A DNA stretch of 64,000 bases, taken from contig NZ_CP047189.1 in the NCBI RefSeq assembly GCF_030440575.1, positions 310,001-374,000 of the forward strand, in the 5' to 3' direction. The notes under the pieces are model-generated. The model did not search any database, was not told the DNA's origin, and saw only the letters and a list, made by a program, of their open reading frames with translations. The position numbers and the translations under genes were made by a program. Origin of the DNA: Corynebacterium ciconiae DSM 44920. GTDB lineage: Bacteria > Actinomycetota > Actinomycetes > Mycobacteriales > Mycobacteriaceae. This document shows positions 37,405 to 46,072 of the stretch, one piece after another. How positions within the stretch are numbered: the first letter of the stretch is position 1; the number at the start of each line of letters is the position of its first letter.

Positions 37405-38301
37405 ATGTTGTCGATCTACCACGAATTTCCCGATCATCCCGCCGTTCAGGGGGCTCTGGCGCAGGACGAAGTGCAGTTTCACTTCATGGTAGCGGCGGTG
37501 CCGCAAAAGAAGCTGGTAAACGATCCCTATGCCGAGGATAAAGTGGTCATCCATTCCATGCTCATGCCCGGGGTGGCGCTGCGGATGCTGCCCGATGGAG
37601 ATTTCGTCGCCGGCGTGGTGAACGTAGAGTATTTGCAGCTGTTCCATACGGAGAATAAGCGCACGCTCTGGGATCCGCGGGAAGTCAGTGACATGGAGCC
37701 CTTTAAGGTCTACCGCGCTCGGGGCAGTTACTTTTATTCTGAGATCAGGCAAGAGCCCTACGTCACTGTGTGGGAGCTGCTGGAACCGCTACCTGACCCC
37801 GAAATGGAGGAGCTGGCTGAGAGGGCAGCAGAGCCAGTCATCGTGGATACCAGCATCGGCCAGATGGTTTTTGATCGCAGCACGAACAGCTTTAACGGCA
37901 GATCAGAAGAGTTGGGTGTCGACTTGGGCATCTACTACGAGGGTGAACGTATTCTCCTTGCTGACGAAGGCGGGCTATCAAAGAAGTTCAAGTCTGCCCT
38001 AGGCTTCGTTAACAATGTTTTATCCCAGGAGTATCTGGACAACGCCCGCAGGCTGGGCGCAGAAAAGGCCTTGCCTACTGCGAACCGTTGGCGTCATGAA
38101 GTGGCAGATGCAGAGGGACGAGCGACTCCCGCGCCAAAGCTGGAGGTGGACGATGTCTACGCTAAGCTCACGCCCACCGCGGTGATTGTTCCGCATCGAG
38201 GCAATATCCTCGTCGAATTCGACGACGGTTACATGTTCGGTGGCCATCCTCTAACGGTGAAAACCAAGCGCGACGGCACCCCTACCTCGATTGATCTGTA
38301 G
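37405..38301 (+). CDS. DUF2262-like hypothetical protein
   Basis: This is a 298-residue soluble protein with no signal peptide. The C-terminal end 'PTAVIVPHRGNILVEFDDGYMFGGHPLTVKTK' resembles the DUF2262 domain; the N-terminal half is not recognised. No function is known. It stands alone after the ribosomal block, and its only obvious neighbour, a membrane protein, is convergent. A 12-mer copy lies in the spacer after it. Confidence 0.5.
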   Translation: MLSIYHEFPDHPAVQGALAQDEVQFHFMVAAVPQKKLVNDPYAEDKVVIHSMLMPGVALRMLPDGDFVAGVVNVEYLQLFHTENKRTLWDPREVSDMEPFKVYRARGSYFYSEIRQEPYVTVWELLEPLPDPEMEELAERAAEPVIVDTSIGQMVFDRSTNSFNGRSEELGVDLGIYYEGERILLADEGGLSKKFKSALGFVNNVLSQEYLDNARRLGAEKALPTANRWRHEVADAEGRATPAPKLEVDDVYAKLTPTAVIVPHRGNILVEFDDGYMFGGHPLTVKTKRDGTPTSIDL

Positions 38302-38334
38302 TGCTCAGGCATATGGGGCTGCACGATCCTCAAG

Positions 38335-38346
38335 GCTTATCGACGC
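38335..38346 (+). repeat. Dispersed 12-mer copy 4
   Basis: Exact copy between two convergent genes (GGCTTATCGACGCC in context), 34 nt after a stop codon. Confidence 0.85.
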
Positions 38347-38470
38347 CTCCAGCCGGTCTCTTGAGCGGCCCGGTCTTGGGTCTTGCTAGGCAGCCGATGG
38401 CTGACACTGATATATAGCCTGCCTGACAGCCGAGGTGGCTTGCCACATCGCTCGCGTAGCTCGTGGCTGG

Positions 38471-39214
38471 CTATCTTTTAACTCGCTGGCTTGGGCTCGG
38501 AGTGGGCCGTGAACGATACACCAGCGTCATTGCGATAAGCGCGGCTGGGAGCGCGAGAATCGGCCAGATGTATATTGCGCTTAGCACCTGGCGGACGAGA
38601 ATGAGCAGCGCACCGATCCACGTGCTCACAGTCCCGAGGGCAGCGATGCTCAGCGCTATGCGCTGCTTGGGTGCCCACGGGTAGTAGCACACCGCCGCCA
38701 CGAAGACTGTGCCTAGGAGCAGAATGAGGATCGCGGTGGGAAGGCTAAAGGCAAACACCCCGAGGGTGGCAAGCACCGTGTAGGCCATCATGAGTGTGTA
38801 GACCATCGGCGGTGCTGGAGTGGCAGAGCTCCGCAGCAGCGAGCCGTGGGGGCGGTGGCTGCGCGCGGAGGACTTCCCCGGGCCCCAGAGCTCGAACCAC
38901 GTGCCCAGCAGCGAACCGCCGCAGGCCAACGCGGCCACGAGTACCGCGACCCACACGGTGAATATCCCTTCGGTGACAACAATCGTGATTCCCGCTGCGG
39001 CGAATAGTGCGAAACGCGCCAGTGGTGGGAAGGAGGGCACAAGCGCTGCGTGGACAACCATCACCGCACCGCAGATCACGCACACAAGCGCGGTGGTGTC
39101 TGAGTAGTGGCCGCGCACGATCATGGTGGCCATAAAGCACAGTCCAGCGGCGATGCTCATCGCCCCGAGAGCCAGGCCGATCAGTGGGGTGTGGGCTGTT
39201 CGTGTCGCACTCAT
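38471..39214 (-). CDS. Polytopic membrane protein of unknown function
   Basis: This is a 247-residue protein with about 7 hydrophobic segments separated by a polar, Ser/Arg-rich loop near residue 115-135. No family is recognised. It is divergent from the pullulanase gene and convergent with the DUF2262-like gene, so context gives no clue. Confidence 0.6.
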   Translation of the reverse strand: MSATRTAHTPLIGLALGAMSIAAGLCFMATMIVRGHYSDTTALVCVICGAVMVVHAALVPSFPPLARFALFAAAGITIVVTEGIFTVWVAVLVAALACGGSLLGTWFELWGPGKSSARSHRPHGSLLRSSATPAPPMVYTLMMAYTVLATLGVFAFSLPTAILILLLGTVFVAAVCYYPWAPKQRIALSIAALGTVSTWIGALLILVRQVLSAIYIWPILALPAALIAMTLVYRSRPTPSPSQRVKR

Positions 39215-39336
39215 GAGCCCCAGCCTAGCTGCCCTACGATGCCCGAGGGGTGGGCCAGAAGCGCTGGTGGGGTGTCGGTAGCATACTCATCAGCACACGA
39301 TGCGGGCTGTTTCGCCCGCGCCGCGATGGAAAAGAA

Positions 39337-41382
39337 ATGAGGAACAGCGCCACCGTGTCCGCAGAGCATCCGCCCGCCAGTCCACGAGCCGCCACCAACC
39401 AGGCCCACCAAGCGGGGTTCGGCCAAGCGGGGTTCGGCCAAGAGTCGCAGCGCTATCCGTATTACTCAGGCCCACTCGGGGTGGTGTGTGATCCGGCCGC
39501 TCAGCATGCGGGCGCAGAATTTTATCTCTGGGCGCCGACCGCAGAGTCGGTGACACTGCGCCTGTGGCGGCCGCAGCACCCTCTGGGCGAACCAGCCGCC
39601 GGTGCGGTGTCAGCAGAGCCAGTCGAGTACGCGATGAGAAGCGGGGTCAACGGTAGTTGGCAGTGTTGCGTTGAGACCGATGTGTGGGGCTGGGAATACG
39701 ATTACCAGCTGCGTTTCAATGATGCGGAGACCACGGCGGTGGATCCCTATGCCACCGCCGTCACGGCCAATGGGGCGCGTGGTGTGGTGGCAGATCCCGC
39801 GCTCATTCTTCCTCCGGTGCAGCGCGCCCCCTCCTTCGGTGAGATCGAGGATGTGGTCATCTACGAGGCGCATGTTCGAGATCTCACCATTGGCCCCGAT
39901 AACGGCATCACCCACAAGGGGATGTTTCTTGGGCTGACAGAGCAAGGCACCCGCACGGAGGCCGGCCAGCTCTCCGGTCTGGATTATCTGGCCTCGCTAG
40001 GGGTGACCCATATCCAGCTGCTGCCGGTGAGCGATTTTGCCACCGTCGATGAAACCGGTGACCGTGGTTTCAATGCTCAATACAACTGGGGCTATGACCC
40101 TGCGCATTATAACGTCCCTGAGGGCAGTTATTCCACGGATCCCACCGACCCCACGGCCAGGATTCGGGAGTTCCGCGCGCTCGTCGATGCCCTGCATAGC
40201 CGCGGCCTGCGGGTGGTGATGGATGTGGTGTATAACCATGTCTTCGATGCCGCCCAGCATCCTTTCCAACGCACCGTGCCCGGCTACTTCTTCCGTACCG
40301 ACGCCGAGGGCAGACTACTGGATGGGTCCTTTTGCGGTAATGAAACCGCCTCTGAGCGGGCCATGGTGCGCCGCTACATTGTGGATTCCTTGTGTCACTG
40401 GGCGCGAACCTATGGCGTCGATGGCTTCCGGTTGGATCTCATGGGCCTGCACGACGTGGCCACCATCAACGCAGTACGCGCCGCCCTCGACGAGATCGAC
40501 CCCAGCATCCTCGTGCTCGGGGAGGGCTGGGAGATGGGCAATCATCCTCCCGAGGCGCTCGGCGCGAACCAAAGCAACGCCCGGCTGCTACCACGGGTGG
40601 CGATGTTCAATGACACCTTCCGCGACGTGATCAAAGGAGGGGTGTTTCACGCCGATTCCCGCGGTTTCATCTCTGGTGGCGGTGGAGGGCACTCGCTTAT
40701 CGACGCCCACCTTGGCGCCCGGGCCTCCCGCTGCTATCTCAGTGCTGCTCAATCAGTGGTGTACAACGAAGCCCACGACAATCTCACACTGTATGACAAA
40801 CTTCTCGCGGCTGGGGTCGATGATCCGGCCCGGCGGCATGCCCTCGCCATCGAGATCCAACTCCTCTCCCGCGGGGTGATGTTCCTCCATGCCGGTCAGG
40901 AATTCTGCCGCACCAAACACGGGGTGGATAACTCCTATAACTCACCCGATGAGATCAACGTCTTCGATTATGACCGCGCTGCAGCCTTCGGCTACATGGG
41001 GGCCTTGGTGCGTGGCCTGCTGCGCCTGCGCCGCGAGCATGCCTGGTTGAGGGAGAGTGACTATGCCGAGATCGCGGCCCGCACCGCTGTGCTCCACTGC
41101 AGCGATGATCGCCTTGCCTATGTGGTGCGGGGTGCTTTCGGTGATCGAGGATCTCGACGGGCCGCGATGGTGGTGATCAATGGCTCCGAGGAGGCGTGGG
41201 TGCCGGGCACGAATTATGGCCTGCCCCCGGTGGAGGCGCTGCACCTGCACGAGCACAGCGTGCACCGGTGCGACGCCGGTGGGGCGGACATTGGTGAACT
41301 CAGCATTCCTCGGCTGAGCGTGAGTCTTGTGGAGCTCGTGGACGATGCGGTGGCCTGGCCGCTAGGGCTGTGGCGCGGATGA
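39337..41382 (+). CDS. Type I pullulanase (glycogen debranching)
   Basis: This is a 681-residue GH13 enzyme. 'YYSGPLGVV' and an N-terminal CBM48-like domain ('EFYLWAPTAESVTLRLWRP') are followed by the GH13 barrel: 'YNWGYDPAHYNVPEGSYSTDP', region I 'VVMDVVYNHV', region II 'GVDGFRLDLMGLHD' (nucleophile Asp), region III 'ILVLGEGWEMG' (acid Glu) and region IV near 'YNEAHDNLTLYDK'. It should hydrolyse alpha-1,6 branches of glycogen or pullulan. There is no signal peptide, so it is probably cytoplasmic. The ATG at 39337 follows GGAAAAG; a frame from 39250 is longer. A 15-bp tandem repeat and a 12-mer copy lie inside. Confidence 0.85.
   Translation: MRNSATVSAEHPPASPRAATNQAHQAGFGQAGFGQESQRYPYYSGPLGVVCDPAAQHAGAEFYLWAPTAESVTLRLWRPQHPLGEPAAGAVSAEPVEYAMRSGVNGSWQCCVETDVWGWEYDYQLRFNDAETTAVDPYATAVTANGARGVVADPALILPPVQRAPSFGEIEDVVIYEAHVRDLTIGPDNGITHKGMFLGLTEQGTRTEAGQLSGLDYLASLGVTHIQLLPVSDFATVDETGDRGFNAQYNWGYDPAHYNVPEGSYSTDPTDPTARIREFRALVDALHSRGLRVVMDVVYNHVFDAAQHPFQRTVPGYFFRTDAEGRLLDGSFCGNETASERAMVRRYIVDSLCHWARTYGVDGFRLDLMGLHDVATINAVRAALDEIDPSILVLGEGWEMGNHPPEALGANQSNARLLPRVAMFNDTFRDVIKGGVFHADSRGFISGGGGGHSLIDAHLGARASRCYLSAAQSVVYNEAHDNLTLYDKLLAAGVDDPARRHALAIEIQLLSRGVMFLHAGQEFCRTKHGVDNSYNSPDEINVFDYDRAAAFGYMGALVRGLLRLRREHAWLRESDYAEIAARTAVLHCSDDRLAYVVRGAFGDRGSRRAAMVVINGSEEAWVPGTNYGLPPVEALHLHEHSVHRCDAGGADIGELSIPRLSVSLVELVDDAVAWPLGLWRG
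39409..39438 (+). repeat. Two tandem 15-bp repeats in the pullulanase N-terminus
   Basis: CAAGCGGGGTTCGGC occurs twice in a row, encoding QAGFG-QAGFG ahead of the carbohydrate-binding domain. It could vary in copy number without shifting the frame. Confidence 0.85.
40695..40706 (+). repeat. Dispersed 12-mer copy 5
   Basis: Exact copy inside the pullulanase gene, reading Leu-Ile-Asp-Ala-His in frame. Confidence 0.85.
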
Positions 41383-41514
41383 GGGGAGAGCCACCCCCGT
41401 GACGTAACTAACAGGTTACGAGGCCGTAACATGGCGTGAAACCTTGGCCAAACATCGCCGAATATGGCTAACGACCCAGCTCACAGGGCTGTGGATGCTG
41501 TTAGCCTCTGCCGA

Positions 41515-43200
41515 GTGAAACGCCGACACTTTCTTGCATTGACCTCCGCCACGGGGATTGCCGCCGTGGCGCCTGTTCGTCTCGCCGGGGCAAGCGAGCC
41601 CGCACCGCCCGAAGGCTACTTCCAGCACTCGGTAGCCTCCGGCGATCCATTGCCGGATGCGGTGATCATCTGGACGCGGCTGACGCCCACCGTCGAGGCT
41701 CTCCCGGGCTCTGGTGTGGGACCAGAGGCCGAGGTGGAGTGGGAGGTGGCCACCGATGCGGAGTTTTCCCGGATTGTCACTCGCGGCCGTGCACACACCA
41801 GCGCTGAACGCGACCACACCGTCACCGTGGATGTGACCGGCTTGCAGCCGGCCAGCACCTACTTCTACCGCTTCGCTTATGCCGGTCAGTATTCCCGCAC
41901 CGGCCGCACCCGCACCGCGCCGGCCGCTGGGGCCATGGATCCGGTCCGCTTTGCCGTGTGCTCCTGCTCCAACTACGAGGCGGGCTACTTTCGCGGCTAT
42001 CGGCACATCGCTGAACGCAGCGACATCGAATTCGTTTTGCACCTCGGGGACTACACCTACGAGTACGAGAGCGGCGGCTACACCGGCGCCTACGGCACCG
42101 TGGTGCGTCCCGTACAGCCGCCCCACCGCACCAGAAGTGTGCGTGATTTCCGAATCCGCCAGGGGCATTACAAAAAAGACCCCGACCTGGCAGATCTTCA
42201 CGCGCGGCTGCCGATGATCTGTATCTGGGATGACCACGAGTTTTCGGACAACGCCTATAAAGACGGCCAAGGCGGCGGCGCACCGGAGTTTGGAGCAGAC
42301 TATCAGCGCCTGCGCCGCAATGGAATGCAGGCCTATTACGAGTGGATGCCGGTGCGCACCCAGCAGGGCCGCGAGACGATCTATCGCAGCTTCTCTTATG
42401 GTGGGCTTTTTGATCTCATTGTTCCCGATCTGCGCACTTTCCGTGACGCGGCCCTCGTACACTTTGGTGACAATAAGCGCGACAGTGATCCTCTCTTCTG
42501 GGTGCACGCCAACGACGAGGAACGAACAATGCTCGGCCGCGAGCAATTCGAGTGGTTTACTGACCGCCTCGCCAACTCCACTGCTCGCTGGCAGGTGGTG
42601 GGAAACGAGGTGATGATCGCGCCGATGACGCTGCCTGCCGCTATCGATCCCCAGCTGCGCACCTTCTTGCAGCAGCAGGTGGGGCTGCCCGAGGATGGTG
42701 TCGCACTGAATACCGACCAATGGGACGGGTTCATGGCGGAGCGCCAACGCATTGTCGACACCATCGTCGGCGCCGGTGGGCGTAACGTGCTCTTTCTCAC
42801 CGGAGACATCCACAGCAGCTGGGCTAATGATGTTCCGCTCCACCCGCAGCGCTACCGCGACGGTGACCGTCGAGTAGCCGCTACCGAGTTTGTCACCACC
42901 TCCATTACCGCTGCGGGGGCCTATGACGCTCTAAGCCAAAAGATCCCGCAGCATGAGGTGGTGAAGAACATGATGCGGGTAGGCGAGCACGCACTCACCG
43001 CCATCAATCCATGGTTCAAACGCATCGATTGTTCCCGCCACGGCTACATGGCAGTGGAGATCACCCCGGACTACGCCCACGCAGATTGGGTACTAGGCGA
43101 TAGCGTGCTCGAACCCGATGCCCCACTCTGGGTAGAAATGAGCTACCGCACCTATGCGGGCAACCCCGGGGCCCAGCCCCACCCCCAGCCCCTCGCCTAG
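41515..43200 (+). CDS. phoD: Tat-exported alkaline phosphatase D
   Basis: This is a 561-residue PhoD-family phosphodiesterase/phosphatase. The GTG at 41515 gives VKRRHFLALTSATG, a twin-arginine signal. The metal-site motifs are 'AVCSCSNYEAGYF', 'LHLGDYTYEYE', 'IWDDHEFSDNAY', 'VVGNEVMIAP' and 'FLTGDIHSSW'. It is exported folded by Tat and releases phosphate from organic esters or cell-wall teichoic-type polymers outside the cell. There is no clear ribosome binding site, so the mRNA may be leaderless. A frame from 41464 exists but hides the Tat motif. It is followed by the PAP2 phosphatase gene, which suggests a phosphate-acquisition pair. Confidence 0.9.
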   Translation: MKRRHFLALTSATGIAAVAPVRLAGASEPAPPEGYFQHSVASGDPLPDAVIIWTRLTPTVEALPGSGVGPEAEVEWEVATDAEFSRIVTRGRAHTSAERDHTVTVDVTGLQPASTYFYRFAYAGQYSRTGRTRTAPAAGAMDPVRFAVCSCSNYEAGYFRGYRHIAERSDIEFVLHLGDYTYEYESGGYTGAYGTVVRPVQPPHRTRSVRDFRIRQGHYKKDPDLADLHARLPMICIWDDHEFSDNAYKDGQGGGAPEFGADYQRLRRNGMQAYYEWMPVRTQQGRETIYRSFSYGGLFDLIVPDLRTFRDAALVHFGDNKRDSDPLFWVHANDEERTMLGREQFEWFTDRLANSTARWQVVGNEVMIAPMTLPAAIDPQLRTFLQQQVGLPEDGVALNTDQWDGFMAERQRIVDTIVGAGGRNVLFLTGDIHSSWANDVPLHPQRYRDGDRRVAATEFVTTSITAAGAYDALSQKIPQHEVVKNMMRVGEHALTAINPWFKRIDCSRHGYMAVEITPDYAHADWVLGDSVLEPDAPLWVEMSYRTYAGNPGAQPHPQPLA

Positions 43201-43280
43201 GCGAGGGCACCACGCATACACATCCACGCCGGCCGCAGTACTGCGGCCGCAGACAACCGTTGAAGGAGAATGCATCACTC

Positions 43281-44462
43281 ATGGTGAAGTGCCGTCGAGG
43301 TAGCGTCGTCACGCTCGGAGCAATAGTTGCAAGCGCGGCCATGATTGCCACACCGCTGGCGCACGCGGACGTGGCCGAGCCGAGCCCCCAGCCCTTTGGA
43401 TCTAGCGACTATGTGGGCTATATCTCCGATATCAGCTCCTATCCTGGTGGGATATATCTGCAGCCCATCGCTAGTTTTTGGGATCTTAAGCGCAACCATC
43501 CAGAGGTACTGGATGAGAACCTCACCCGCACGATCGCCATCAATAATGCCGCCGCGGACGATCCAGAGCTGATAGCCGCCGCCCAAGAGGGGGCGCTCGC
43601 CGATAAGAAAGGGTTGCTGCCAGTGGTTACCGACGCGCTCGGGCCCACCCTGGCGGGGCATGTGCGCGATGCCCTGGCCGAAGGTCGGCTGCCCAAAACA
43701 GAGATGTTGCTCGGCCGTGGCTGGCTGGCGCGCGCCGGCGGACTAGCTAGCTCCACCTTCGCGGAAAAGGCCGCCTTCGGCTACGAGCGCCCCTTCGTAG
43801 TGGCACCCGATCAGATCAACCGCTACAACCCCGAGGGCGCGCAGCTGTACAAAAACACCAAGTCGTTCCCCTCTGGCCACACCAACCAAGCAACCTGGCA
43901 CACCACGCTGCTGGCCTACATGCTGCCGGAGTTCGCCCCGCAGCTCATCGGGCGCGGCGCCGAATCCGGCTACCACCGCGTGGTGCTCGGCGTGCACTAT
44001 CCCCTCGACGTGATCGGCGGTCGCATCACGGGAACGGCAGCAGCCGCCGACCGCCTTAACGATCCACGCATGCGAGCAGCGCTTGACGACGCCGCCGCCG
44101 AGCTACGCGGCGAGCTCGAATGGCGCTGCCAATCCACCCTCGCCGACTGTGCCACAGACATCACCCCCACGGACACGGTGCTTGAGACCTACGCCCAACG
44201 CCTCGACTACGGCTTTGACCCCGTCTACAACACCGACGCCCCCATGATCGTGCCCCAAGCCGCGCCGGTGCTGCTCGCCTCAGTGTTCCCAGAACTTACA
44301 TGGGAGCAGCGCGCAGAAGTGCTACGCCGCACCGCTGCGCCCGCCGGCGCCCCGCTGGACGATCAATCCGCTGCCGGCTCATGGCAGCGCATCAACCTCG
44401 CCCGTGCAGCCGCCGCGCACGTGCACGTCAACGACGACGGCAGCCTTCAGGTGGAGGGCTAA
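43281..44462 (+). CDS. Secreted PAP2-family phosphatase
   Basis: This is a 393-residue protein. A signal peptide covers about 1-29 (MVKCRRGSVV... to AHA). The three PAP2 motifs are present: 'KAAFGYERPFV' (K-x6-RP), 'PSGH' and 'SGYHRVVLGVHYPLDVIGG' (the S-x-x-H-R-x5-H-x3-D site). It should be an acid phosphatase of the class A/PAP2 type acting outside the membrane. The ATG at 43281 has AAGGAG 12 nt upstream. It lies 80 nt after phoD on the same strand. Confidence 0.85.
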   Translation: MVKCRRGSVVTLGAIVASAAMIATPLAHADVAEPSPQPFGSSDYVGYISDISSYPGGIYLQPIASFWDLKRNHPEVLDENLTRTIAINNAAADDPELIAAAQEGALADKKGLLPVVTDALGPTLAGHVRDALAEGRLPKTEMLLGRGWLARAGGLASSTFAEKAAFGYERPFVVAPDQINRYNPEGAQLYKNTKSFPSGHTNQATWHTTLLAYMLPEFAPQLIGRGAESGYHRVVLGVHYPLDVIGGRITGTAAAADRLNDPRMRAALDDAAAELRGELEWRCQSTLADCATDITPTDTVLETYAQRLDYGFDPVYNTDAPMIVPQAAPVLLASVFPELTWEQRAEVLRRTAAPAGAPLDDQSAAGSWQRINLARAAAAHVHVNDDGSLQVEG

Positions 44463-44475
44463 CGGCAAGCATGTT

Positions 44476-45912
44476 CTAGGTGGAGCGCTGTCTCCACCAT
44501 ATGTGCCATAAGCCGAGGTCAGCGAGGCTTAACCCCGATTGGTCGAGGATGTATTTGGTTCTGCGGCGCACACTGTTGGGATGAACTCCTAATGCAGAGG
44601 CGGTGGCCCCCGTGGCAGCGTTATGACTCACAAGAGCAGAAGCGACGTTGGGGCCATCGGGTATATCAGCAAGCACCTTCACCACTTCGCGGACACTATC
44701 TTCCAGCTCTTGGTAGGTGAGCTTCGCTGAGGCTCGCTCCAACGGCAAACAATGAGAAAACGTACACACTCCACGGTTGCGCGGCGTGGAATGCGCGGTA
44801 CGGGCCTCTCGCAGTGCCTGGGCGCCAGCGTCGAGGCGAGTGATGGGATCCGATATTCCAGCAGGATGGGTGAGAGACCGAGCAATCTCGATGACGTGAG
44901 GGTTGTCGGTGGTTAAAAACCCAAGCCAGCCAAAGAGAGGGCCCGCCACGTAGGGGACTGCCGCGGAGGAAGCAACGCCGATCGCCGACGCGAATAACTC
45001 GGGATCGTGGCCGTCACCAGCAGCGCCCGCAAGAATTAGCCGCATCTTGCTGTCTCGAGCAAATCCTCGGAGGCGCAAACTGTTCTCCAAGGTCATTTGG
45101 TCACTGGTTGGAGAACAAAAATTGTGCAGCAGATCGGCCGCTTCAACATGATTGCTTAGTTGTTGGCGGGCTTCATGGGCGCTAATGGTCCTTAGCATGC
45201 GGATTGTTGTGCGCGCTGCAACCGAACGTGGGTCGGGATCCATCCCACTACGCAATCCACGGACAAACCAGCGACTAGCCTGACCCTGTTCTACAAAGTG
45301 AGCCTGAATGGACCACCTACCAAGGTGAATAGAGCGTGAAGGCAGTGTGCCCGTCATCAACTGACGAGCAATGGTCCGCACAGGTAACTCCCCAACATTG
45401 GCGCGCAGGCGTATATGGGAATCAAATGTAGCTACGCTTTCTCCGCTGAGAGCCTTGAACTCCTGGAGCAAACTGAGCTCTGGAGTGTCGGAAATCAGAG
45501 TGGGTGAGAGCTTGTCCGTGATTCGTAGTCGAGTTGCCGCGTCGTTCGAGGGACGATCTGTGGCTAAGCGGGCAGCAGCGAGAATCACTGAGCTGGTGGA
45601 AACAGAGCGAGGTTTGGTCACTAACGCTCGTTGAACGCTGTGTGCGGTACTAACGAGTTCCGCTTTGTTGTGAGCGTCGTCTGGAATGATGCACGCCGAA
45701 GCGGCATGGAGCCTTAAAAACTGGCGGCGTAACGGCTCAGAAGATTCAGGGTCGAGCACGACCACCCATCCATCAGCAGCATCACCGTGAAGATCCTGAA
45801 CTCCGCATACGCCATGGGCGGTAGTGCTGGAAAACCGTGGAGTGAGAAGAACAAGTTGGGGGACTGCCCCAGCGAGATCGTTGAGCGAAAAGGTCGGCGG
45901 AGAAGATGTCAT
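44476..45912 (-). CDS. PucR-type regulator divergent from hyuA-hyuB
   Basis: This is a 478-residue protein. The C-terminus (about 420-475) is the PucR-type helix-turn-helix: 'LVSHNAATGATASALGVHPNSVRRRTKYILDQSGLSLADL'. The N-terminal two-thirds does not show a clear PucR domain by eye. It is divergent from the hydantoinase genes and probably regulates them. The divergent spacer carries TGTGACCTATATCGC. Confidence 0.75.
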   Translation of the reverse strand: MTSSPPTFSLNDLAGAVPQLVLLTPRFSSTTAHGVCGVQDLHGDAADGWVVVLDPESSEPLRRQFLRLHAASACIIPDDAHNKAELVSTAHSVQRALVTKPRSVSTSSVILAAARLATDRPSNDAATRLRITDKLSPTLISDTPELSLLQEFKALSGESVATFDSHIRLRANVGELPVRTIARQLMTGTLPSRSIHLGRWSIQAHFVEQGQASRWFVRGLRSGMDPDPRSVAARTTIRMLRTISAHEARQQLSNHVEAADLLHNFCSPTSDQMTLENSLRLRGFARDSKMRLILAGAAGDGHDPELFASAIGVASSAAVPYVAGPLFGWLGFLTTDNPHVIEIARSLTHPAGISDPITRLDAGAQALREARTAHSTPRNRGVCTFSHCLPLERASAKLTYQELEDSVREVVKVLADIPDGPNVASALVSHNAATGATASALGVHPNSVRRRTKYILDQSGLSLADLGLWHIWWRQRST

Positions 45913-46029
45913 AAGCAGGGGAAAGTGTAAAGATTGTTGCAGTGTGAGCAGGGCAAAGGTGGATATGCCTCAAATTATTCTTCTATGAAGTGGGAATCAA
46001 CCTTGACGCTCCTAACGCGGCTTTGTCAT

Positions 46030-46044
46030 TGTGACCTATATCGC
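46030..46044. promoter_or_regulatory. Motif shared with the gabT-pucR spacer
   Basis: TGTGACCTATATCGC lies 29 bases before the hyuA start and matches 27950-27964 at 14 of 15 positions. TATATC (46038-46043) could serve as a -10. Confidence 0.45.
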
Positions 46045-46072
46045 ATATGTCGACACACGGAAGGTGATGCTC

